Assembly: GCF_002286965.1 (NCBI RefSeq)
Contig: NZ_NSKD01000001.1
Coordinates: forward strand, 496,001-560,000
DNA: 64,000 bases
Source: Halovibrio salipaludis
GTDB lineage: Bacteria > Pseudomonadota > Gammaproteobacteria > Pseudomonadales > Oleiphilaceae
Reading direction: 5' to 3'
The position numbers were made by a program, and so were the translations under genes. The notes beneath the pieces were generated by a model that saw only the letters and a program-made list of their open reading frames with translations, had not been told where the DNA came from and did no database searches. Below, in pieces: positions 32,193 to 39,030 of the stretch (position 1 is its first letter; each line of letters starts with the position of its first letter).

Positions 32193-33617
32193 TCAGAAAC
32201 TGCTCCATCCAGTGAATTCCGCGATACGATAAAGCAGGTAACGGCGCCGGCGGCCATCCGCCCAGACGCCATAGGGCACGCTGCACTGGAAGCCCGGCGG
32301 GTTGCTCCAGCAGCGCTCAAACCAGTCCCCTGCCGCCCTCAGGGCGGGCAGCTCCTCATTGCCCACCAGTTCACAGCCGGCTTCAAGGTTGAGGTCATCC
32401 AGATTGCGCCGGGTCAGGTTGGCGGAGCCGAGGATCAGCTCCACCCGCCCGTCCCGTCGTTCCAGTCGCACCAGCTTGCAGTGGAACTGTTCACCATGGG
32501 TGCGGTACCAGCGCACCGGGATGCCGTGGGCGTGCAGCTCCAGCGCCACCTGGCGGTTGGGAAGACCGCCCTTGACGCGCCCGAAGGCATCCTTGTTCGG
32601 GTCAAGCAGCACCCTGAGCCGGCAGCCCCGGGCCTGTGCCCGCTTCAGGGCCTTTATAACGCGCCTGTGGCTCAGGTAGAACAGCGCCAGATCCAGTTCA
32701 TCACCCGGGTTGGCCCTGTTGATCAGTGCCACGCTGGCCTCCCGGATACGGGATTCGGTGAGCAGTCTCAGTCCCGGTCCCTCCGCTGTCGGAGCCATTG
32801 CGGGGCCGGGCGGCGCCCTGAAATCGCAGCGATACCCCCGGGCCCAGGTCAGCAGGGTCTGCTCCTGGTCAAGCAGGGCAAGGGCTGCATCTCCATGGAC
32901 CAGAAGCCCCACGTTGGAGTGGGCGCTGCTGGCATCGTGCGGGTTGCCGGAGCTGATCAGTCCGCGCCAGCCATCCCGGGTGTCCGCCACCATGATCTTG
33001 CGGTGGTTGGCGCGGAAGTTGAACAGGGTCAGCCAGCTGCGAAGGGTCACCGGCCAGGGGCCGATGGGGTTGGGCAGCCAGCCGTTCTGGGGCCAGCGGG
33101 ACCAGGGCTGGACCAGCAGGCGCCAGAAAACCGACCATCCCGGGTTGGAATCCCTCAGCCGCGCCAGGGGCGTTTCCAGTATCTCAACACCCGCCGCTTC
33201 CAGGCGCTGGAGGTGCTCCGGCCAGTGGGCGCCGTAATAGCTGTTGATCGGGTCCACCAGGACGGTGGCGCGCAACCCGGGGCACTGGCGCTGGCGTTCG
33301 ATCAGGGCCCGGGTCAGCGTTTCCGTGACCGGCAGGTGTTCGGCAGGATCAGCACCGTCCGGATTGAACAGGAACATGTCCATCACCAGCCGTTGCTGGG
33401 CATCGCGGATCAGCCCGAGCATGGCTGGAACCAGCTCGCGGCGGCTGCGGGAGCGGCCCCGCGCGTCCACGTAACGGTGGTCCACCAGGAAGCGGGTTTC
33501 GCCAGGCTCGAACCAGGGAGATGCCATGGCGACTGCTGCCGGCAATGGCTTATAGCGGTGGTACAGGCCCACCCCGAGCAGTACAGCCAGAAGCAGCAGG
33601 ATCAGTCCTGTCATCAT
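32193..33617 (-). CDS. Phospholipase D-family protein (cardiolipin synthase-like), membrane anchored
   Basis: About 474 residues. The start is one of two consecutive ATGs (33617 or 33614); an adjacent GTG at 33620 is also in frame. There is one N-terminal membrane segment (GLILLLLAVLLGVGLY), then two PLD repeats. The first HKD motif is standard (HRKIMVAD followed by a GSGNPHD-like SSGNPHD). The second reads HCKLVRLE, with Glu where Asp is usual, followed by LILGSANLTRRNLDDLNLE. It probably acts on phospholipids at the inner membrane; the exact reaction is unknown. It is distinct from the clearer cardiolipin synthase at 41842. Confidence 0.82.
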   Translation of the reverse strand: MMTGLILLLLAVLLGVGLYHRYKPLPAAVAMASPWFEPGETRFLVDHRYVDARGRSRSRRELVPAMLGLIRDAQQRLVMDMFLFNPDGADPAEHLPVTETLTRALIERQRQCPGLRATVLVDPINSYYGAHWPEHLQRLEAAGVEILETPLARLRDSNPGWSVFWRLLVQPWSRWPQNGWLPNPIGPWPVTLRSWLTLFNFRANHRKIMVADTRDGWRGLISSGNPHDASSAHSNVGLLVHGDAALALLDQEQTLLTWARGYRCDFRAPPGPAMAPTAEGPGLRLLTESRIREASVALINRANPGDELDLALFYLSHRRVIKALKRAQARGCRLRVLLDPNKDAFGRVKGGLPNRQVALELHAHGIPVRWYRTHGEQFHCKLVRLERRDGRVELILGSANLTRRNLDDLNLEAGCELVGNEELPALRAAGDWFERCWSNPPGFQCSVPYGVWADGRRRRYLLYRIAEFTGWSSF

Positions 33618-33734
33618 CACGGGGAATACCCCAGTCCTGTTGAACGAGTTGAACAGAATCCTTTGATTGTCTGCCGGACGGTACTGGGAAATACTGGCCT
33701 CATCAGCAACCGGTATGAACCCAGGGAGTCAGAC

Positions 33735-34607
33735 ATGACCGAACGCATTGTTGAACGCCTTATCCGCGGCGAGCGCGCCTCTGACGGTGATGGGGTCAAG
33801 CTCAGGCGCAGTCTGGGCCAGGGCCCGTTTGCACGCCTGGATCCCTTCCTGATGCTGGATGAGTTCCAGGCCGACGACGGAAGCGGCCAGATTGGCGGCT
33901 TTCCGCCCCATCCCCACCGGGGCTTCGAGACCGTCACCTACATGCTCGAGGGCAGCATGCAACACCGCGACTCGCTGGGCAACAGTGGCCTCATTGGCCC
34001 AGGCGGGGTGCAGTGGATGACCGCCGCCGGCGGCATCGTGCACTCGGAGATGCCGGAACTGCGCGATGGCCACATGCGCGGCTTCCAGCTCTGGATCAAC
34101 CTGCCGGCAGCGGACAAGATGAAGGCCCCGCGCTACCAGGACATCCAGGCGGATCGGGTACCTGAATACCCCTTCGACGGTGGCCGGGTGCGCGTGATCG
34201 CCGGCGAGGTGGTGCTTGAAGGCAATACCCTGGTGGGCCCCGTCTCCGGTGTCGCCACGGCGCCGACCTATCTGGACCTGGTGATCGAGGCCGGTCGGGA
34301 ACTGACTCTGCCGATCGACGCGGACCGCAATGCCATGATCTACGTGTACGACGGGGAAGTATCAGCTGGTGATGATGGCTTCTCACCCGTAGCTGCCACC
34401 AATGCCGGCTTCCTGTCACGCGGCGACGAGCTCCGCCTCCGTGCCGGGGATGAAGGCGCTGGCCTGCTGCTGCTCGCGGCAAACCCGGTGAAGGAATCCG
34501 TGGTTCAGCACGGGCCCTTCGTGATGAACACCCGGGATGAGATTGAGCAGGCGATCCGGGATTACCAGGAAGGACGGTTTGAGCGGGAGGACGTGGCACT
34601 GTCCTGA
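33735..34607 (+). CDS. Pirin family protein
   Basis: A 290-residue bicupin. ATG 33735 (MTERIVERLIRGERASDGDG) has GGGAG upstream; the open frame extends far further up but only as antisense of the PLD gene. The N-terminal cupin carries metal ligands in PHPHRGFETVTYMLEG and GGIVHSE, and the C-terminal Pirin_C domain has the typical LLLAANPVKESVVQHGPFVMNT. Pirins bind Fe and act as quercetinase-like enzymes or regulators; the role here is unknown. Confidence 0.92.
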   Translation: MTERIVERLIRGERASDGDGVKLRRSLGQGPFARLDPFLMLDEFQADDGSGQIGGFPPHPHRGFETVTYMLEGSMQHRDSLGNSGLIGPGGVQWMTAAGGIVHSEMPELRDGHMRGFQLWINLPAADKMKAPRYQDIQADRVPEYPFDGGRVRVIAGEVVLEGNTLVGPVSGVATAPTYLDLVIEAGRELTLPIDADRNAMIYVYDGEVSAGDDGFSPVAATNAGFLSRGDELRLRAGDEGAGLLLLAANPVKESVVQHGPFVMNTRDEIEQAIRDYQEGRFEREDVALS

Positions 34608-34630
34608 GGCGACCCTTAGGGCCAAAAATG

Positions 34631-34666
34631 AAAAACCCCGGCAGGGCGAACCTGACCGGGGTTTTT
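34631..34666. terminator. Bidirectional terminator between pirin and fadE
   Basis: AAAAACCCCGG (34631-34641) pairs perfectly with CCGGGGTTTTT (34656-34666), giving T-runs on both strands. It sits between two convergent genes and can end both transcripts. Confidence 0.88.
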
Positions 34667-34682
34667 AACGCTCTGGTGCTGG

Positions 34683-37136
34683 TTACAGCACGTTGTGCTT
34701 CACCAGCTTGCGCTTGTTGTGGGCGAGCCCGTCGAACGAGAAGTCGTCCACGCTCAGCATCTCCAGCACTTCCGCCTCGTACTTGCGCATGAACTCGGCG
34801 TCGTCCTGGGAGATCAGGCCGGCTTCCAGGCCTGCCTCGAACTTCTGCTCGGGGTGCAGGGCCTCGGCGGGCAGCTCGCCCTTGGCGTGCGCCTTGTCCA
34901 GGGTCTTGTAGAGCTTGTCCGCGCGCGGGTAGTCCGCCAGCAGCTGGTTGTAGTGTGCCAGTGGGTTGAAGACCTCGCCCTTCTGTTCAAGCGTGTCCCA
35001 GGTGTTGCTGGTGAGCTTGGCGCGCAGCGCGGAGTCCGTGCTGATCGCGCGGGCAATTGCCTGGGTGCGCTTGTCGGAGGGTGCCTTCCAGCGCCGGCCC
35101 AGCGGCATGGTGACCCAGCGCAGGGCCACGGCAACCGCCCGGTTCGGCAGGTTGTCCAGCAGCTCATCCAGCGCTTTCTCGGCGCGGTTCAGGAGGTATT
35201 CGCAGCTGTAGGCCATGAGCTCGCGTTCGCCTTCCACAGCCTGCCCTTCGTGCCAGTTCTTGAGCACCATGGAGGTCAGGTAGAGGTTGGCGAGTACATC
35301 CCCCAGCCGTGCCGAGAGCAGCTCGCGCAGCTTGAGGTCCGAGCCCAGTGTCGTCATGGCCGCGTCCGAGGCCAGGCCGAAGGCGGCGCTGAAGCGGTTC
35401 ACGGCCCGGGCGTAAGGGGCCGCCGCGTTGTCGAAGGGGACGTCGCCACGGCCGATGCCGATGGCCTGGGTGAAGGCGCGGGCGGCATTGCCGAAGACGA
35501 GGCCTGCGTGGTTGAAGAAGGCATCGTCGAAGGCATCAATGTCGTCACTGTCCTTGGCCGCCAGCTCATCCAGCACATAGGGATGGCAGCGGATCGCACC
35601 CTGACCAAAGATCATCAGACTGCGGGTCATGATGTTGGCACCCTCCACCGTTATGGAGACGGCCGAGCCGGCAAAGGACAGCCCCAGGTAGTTGCGTGGT
35701 CCCAGGGTGACGGTCTTGCCGCCGTGAACGTCCATGGCATCGGAGAGGATGTCACGCTGATACTCGGTCAGCTGGCTCTTGAGGATGGCCGACGGGACGG
35801 CGGGCTTTTCGCCGTTGTCGATCATGTTGGCGGTCTGCATTACTGCGGACTGGGCGATGTAGGCCTTGCCGGCGATACGCGCCAGCGGTTCCTGCACGCC
35901 TTCCATGTCCGCCACCGGGGTGTTGAACTGGCGGCGGATGCGGGTGAAGCCACCGGCCAGGCCCACGGCGTAGCGGCCACTGCCACTGGCGCCGGAGGGC
36001 AGGGTGATGCAGCGGCCCACGGAGAGGCATTCCACCAGCATGCGCCAGCCCTGGCCGGCCATATCCGGGCCGCCGATGATGTAGTCCAGAGGAATGAACA
36101 CATCCTTGCCCTTGATCGGCCCGTTCATGAAGGGGGTGCCGATGGGCGCGTGCCGACGGCCGATTTCCACGCCTTCGGTGTCACGCGGGATCAGGGCGCA
36201 GGTGATGCCCAGATCCTTCTGTTCGCCCAGGAGGTTGTCCGGGTCGAACATGCGGAAGGCCAGACCGACCACGGTGGCGATGGGCGCCAGGGTGATCCAG
36301 CGCTTCTCGAAGTTCAGGCGCAGGCCGACCACTTCCTTGCCGTCGATCTCCTGCTTGCACACGATGCCGGTGTCCGGCAGCGAGGTGGCGTCGGACCCGG
36401 CGCGCGGGCCGGTGAGGCCGAAGCAGGGAATCTCCCGGCCGTCGGCCAGGCGCGGCAGGTAGTAGTTCTTCTGGTCGTCGGTGCCGTACTTGAGCAGCAG
36501 TTCCCCCGGGCCCAGGGAGTTGGGCACGCCCACCGAGACCATCAGCGATTCGTTCACGGAGAGCTTCTGCAGTACCGCGGACTGGGCGCGGGCGGAGAGG
36601 CCGAGGCCGCCGTATTCCTTCGGGATGATCATGCCGAAGAAGCGTTCCTTCTTCAGGTAATCCCAGACCTCCTTGGGCAGGTCCGCGCGCTCGAAGCCGA
36701 TGTCCCAGGCGTTGCACATGCTGGCCGCCACGGCGCACTGGTTGTCCACGAACGCCTGCTCATCCTGGGAGAGACCGGTGTTGCGGTTGGTCAGCAGGCG
36801 GTGCCAGTCCGGGCGACCGGTGAAGAGCTCACCGTCCCAGCCGACTGTGCCCGCGTCCAGGGCCTGCTTCTCGGTCTCTGAGACCTTGGGCGCCACCTTC
36901 TTGAATAGGGCGAAGGCACGCGGGGTCAACCACTGGCGGCGCAGGCCGGGGAGTCCGGCAAAGGCGGTGATGCCGGCGCCGATGAACAGCAGCAGGCTGA
37001 ACCAGCCCGTGCCCATGAACAGGCCGATGATGCCGACCACGACCATGACGGCGATGGCTGCCGCGGCGCCGGATTCGCGCCGCAGCACGAACAGCAGGCC
37101 GGCAAGAGCGAGCAGAACAACAATGAGGAGATCCAT
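34683..37136 (-). CDS. fadE: Acyl-CoA dehydrogenase FadE
   Basis: An 817-residue enzyme, close to E. coli FadE (814), catalysing the first oxidation of fatty-acid beta-oxidation. I chose ATG 37136 (MDLLIVVLLALAGLLFVLR); the open frame extends 47 codons upstream without similarity. Two or three N-terminal membrane helices (residues 1-65) anchor it, followed by the ACAD core with GLTGPRAGSDATSLPDTG, the FGxGAIRCHPYVL region and DUF1974 at the C-terminus. A palindromic motif lies 40 bp upstream of the start. Confidence 0.95.
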   Translation of the reverse strand: MDLLIVVLLALAGLLFVLRRESGAAAAIAVMVVVGIIGLFMGTGWFSLLLFIGAGITAFAGLPGLRRQWLTPRAFALFKKVAPKVSETEKQALDAGTVGWDGELFTGRPDWHRLLTNRNTGLSQDEQAFVDNQCAVAASMCNAWDIGFERADLPKEVWDYLKKERFFGMIIPKEYGGLGLSARAQSAVLQKLSVNESLMVSVGVPNSLGPGELLLKYGTDDQKNYYLPRLADGREIPCFGLTGPRAGSDATSLPDTGIVCKQEIDGKEVVGLRLNFEKRWITLAPIATVVGLAFRMFDPDNLLGEQKDLGITCALIPRDTEGVEIGRRHAPIGTPFMNGPIKGKDVFIPLDYIIGGPDMAGQGWRMLVECLSVGRCITLPSGASGSGRYAVGLAGGFTRIRRQFNTPVADMEGVQEPLARIAGKAYIAQSAVMQTANMIDNGEKPAVPSAILKSQLTEYQRDILSDAMDVHGGKTVTLGPRNYLGLSFAGSAVSITVEGANIMTRSLMIFGQGAIRCHPYVLDELAAKDSDDIDAFDDAFFNHAGLVFGNAARAFTQAIGIGRGDVPFDNAAAPYARAVNRFSAAFGLASDAAMTTLGSDLKLRELLSARLGDVLANLYLTSMVLKNWHEGQAVEGERELMAYSCEYLLNRAEKALDELLDNLPNRAVAVALRWVTMPLGRRWKAPSDKRTQAIARAISTDSALRAKLTSNTWDTLEQKGEVFNPLAHYNQLLADYPRADKLYKTLDKAHAKGELPAEALHPEQKFEAGLEAGLISQDDAEFMRKYEAEVLEMLSVDDFSFDGLAHNKRKLVKHNVL

Positions 37137-37175
37137 AGTGTTTCCCTGTGTTGACCTTGGAGTTGGATTGTCTGG

Positions 37176-37189
37176 CTGTATACGATACC
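37176..37189. promoter_or_regulatory. Possible fadE operator
   Basis: CTGTATACGATACC contains the palindromic hexamer GTATAC and lies 40 bp before the fadE ATG. A related sequence lies at the same distance before the old-yellow-enzyme gene (38944-38959, inverse orientation CTGTCGTATACGTACC). The regulator is unknown and the match may be chance. Confidence 0.3.
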
Positions 37190-37367
37190 AGCAATGCAAC
37201 GGATTGTATCGCCGTTGGGCCCGCTGATGACAAGCGTTGTGGCGCTGTCGGCGGGAGGGCTGGTGGTTACAAATCACAACCCGGTATCCCCGGTGGCCGG
37301 GGTTTACCTCTGGTCAGAAGTTGTTCAATATGGGAATCAGTCAACCCACCTGAGCGAGGTGAGCGGC

Positions 37368-37769
37368 ATGATTGAAGGCATGAACCCGCAGGCGGCCAAC
37401 CTGGCCCGGGATACCGGCGCCCAGCAGCTGCAGACACGTGGCGTCCAGGACGGTGCCCAGGGGCGTGAGAACACGGCCGGAAGCAATAATGCCCGGCCGG
37501 CGCAGGACGTGAGCGTCCAGATCTCCCAGCAGGGCCTGGATTCCGCTGCCGCCAACAGTGGCGAGGCGGTGCCGGATGCCTCCGCTGCGGACACCAATAC
37601 CGCGGCAACGCTTTCCAGCGGTGATTTCGGCAACGTCACCAATGAGGCTGGCAACAGTGCCAGCAGCCGTGCTGAGGCCACCAACAGCCCTTCTGGCGGT
37701 TCCGTGGCTGGCAATCAGTCCGTCAGCGCGGACGAGCAGCTGGGCACCAATATCGACGTGGAGGCGTAA
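37368..37769 (+). CDS. Hypothetical low-complexity protein, Ala/Asn/Ser/Gln-rich
   Basis: A 133-residue protein of unknown function. ATG 37368 (MIEGMNPQAANLARDTG) is preceded by GAGGTGA 7 bases upstream, which favours it over upstream in-frame ATGs. The sequence is rich in Ala, Ser, Asn, Gln, Asp and Gly, with almost no aromatic or Cys residues, no signal peptide and no membrane segment. It looks intrinsically disordered or repetitive, somewhat like small secreted or surface-associated proteins. It is divergent from fadE. I recognise no family. Confidence 0.6.
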   Translation: MIEGMNPQAANLARDTGAQQLQTRGVQDGAQGRENTAGSNNARPAQDVSVQISQQGLDSAAANSGEAVPDASAADTNTAATLSSGDFGNVTNEAGNSASSRAEATNSPSGGSVAGNQSVSADEQLGTNIDVEA

Positions 37770-37792
37770 ACTGCCTCCCGCCGTCTTCCTTC

Positions 37793-38905
37793 CTACTGGC
37801 TTTCGGCCAGCGTCGGATAGTCTGTGTAACCCCGTTCATCACCGCCATAGAAGGTGCTCGCGTCCCACTCATTGAGCGGTGCGTCCTGCCGGAAGCGTTC
37901 CACCAGGTCCGGATTGGCGATGATCGGCCGGCCGAAGGAGGCCAGGTCACAGCGTCCGGCATTGATGCGTTCAATGGCTTCATTCCGGCTGTAGGCACCG
38001 TTGCCGATGTAGGCGCCGGTGAATTCTTCCCGGATGGCGTCGATCACGGATTCCGGGCGGCCGTTCTCATGGTTGCCCTGGAAGGAATCCTCCACCACCT
38101 CGATGTAGGCCAGGCCTGCTTCCTGTACCTTGCGCGCCAGAGCCCGGAAGGTGGTGTGCGGGTCCGCGTCGAACATGCTGTTGAAGCTGCCGGTGGGGCT
38201 GACCCGGATGCCGATGCGTGCCGCTGGCCAGACCTGCTTGACCGCTTCCACCACCATCATCGGGAACCGCAGGCGGTTTTCCACTGAGCCGCCATAGTCG
38301 TCGGTGCGGTGGTTGCTGCCGGACTTGATGAACTGGTCCAGCAGGTAACCGTTGGCGGCGTGGATCTCGATGCCGTCGAAGCCGGCTTCGCGGGCGTTCT
38401 CGGCGCCCTGGCGGTACTGTTCAACAATGCCGGGCAGCTCATCGGCTTCCAGTGCACGGGGCGTGGGGATATCCACCATGCCGGAGTCGGCGCTGATGAA
38501 CACCTGGGAGCCTTCCGGCTTGATGGCCGAGGGACCCACGGGCAGTTCGCCACCAGGCTGCAGTTCCGGATGGGAAATGCGGCCCACGTGCCAGAGCTGG
38601 GCGTGCATGCGGCCGCCGGCGGCGTGGACCGCGTCCGTGACCTTGCGCCAGCCGGCGATCTGCTCCGGAGTGTAGATGCCAGGCGTGTAGGCGTAGCCCT
38701 GGCCCTGCTGGGAAACCTGCGTTGCCTCGCTGATGATCAGCCCGGCACTGGCGCGCTGGGCGTAATAGCGGGCGTTCATGTCGCTGGGTACGTCACCCGG
38801 CTGGCTGGCCCGGGCGCGGGTCAGCGGCGCCATGATGATGCGGTTGGGCAGTTCAAGATCGCCCAGGGTAAAGGGTTCAAAAAGCACGTTGTCCCCGTTG
38901 GTCAT
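37793..38905 (-). CDS. Alkene reductase, Old Yellow Enzyme family
   Basis: A 370-residue FMN-dependent NAD(P)H oxidoreductase of the NemA/OYE type, reducing activated C=C bonds and often nitro compounds or electrophiles. It shows NRIIMAPLTRARA at the N-terminus, QLWHVGRISHP, the substrate-binding HAANGYLLDQF (His and Asn ligands), and the phosphate-binding end LASFGRPIIANPDLVERF. Complete. A 28-bp partial palindrome directly upstream suggests local regulation, as NemR does for nemA. Confidence 0.93.
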   Translation of the reverse strand: MTNGDNVLFEPFTLGDLELPNRIIMAPLTRARASQPGDVPSDMNARYYAQRASAGLIISEATQVSQQGQGYAYTPGIYTPEQIAGWRKVTDAVHAAGGRMHAQLWHVGRISHPELQPGGELPVGPSAIKPEGSQVFISADSGMVDIPTPRALEADELPGIVEQYRQGAENAREAGFDGIEIHAANGYLLDQFIKSGSNHRTDDYGGSVENRLRFPMMVVEAVKQVWPAARIGIRVSPTGSFNSMFDADPHTTFRALARKVQEAGLAYIEVVEDSFQGNHENGRPESVIDAIREEFTGAYIGNGAYSRNEAIERINAGRCDLASFGRPIIANPDLVERFRQDAPLNEWDASTFYGGDERGYTDYPTLAESQ

Positions 38906-38934
38906 CGAAGGGTCTCCTCTTGGTGGTCGGATGG

Positions 38935-38962
38935 TTTCTGATAGGTACGTATACGACAGAAA
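38935..38962. promoter_or_regulatory. Palindromic operator candidate upstream of the alkene reductase
   Basis: Perfect outer arms TTTCTG (38935-38940) and CAGAAA (38957-38962) are exactly centred on the inner palindrome TACGTA (38946-38951). Nine of 14 base pairs of symmetry are matched. It starts 30 bp upstream of the ATG, a position suited to a TetR-like repressor. Confidence 0.45.
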
Positions 38963-39030
38963 ACTGAATCCGATTGATGTGCTCTATAAGATGGGGGTGA
39001 GAGGAGACCCCTTCAACCGATGAACGCGTT

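Noticed and set aside
32481-33734. Upstream extension of the pirin reading frame
   Set aside because: It lies antisense to the PLD-family gene; pirin similarity and a ribosome binding site begin at 33735.
34695-36881. 728-codon plus-strand open frame opposite fadE
   Set aside because: It is a shadow of FadE with no domain and no start signal.
37310-37330. FadR site near fadE
   Set aside because: CTGGTCAG is only a half-site, lies about 175 bp upstream of the start and lacks the second half.
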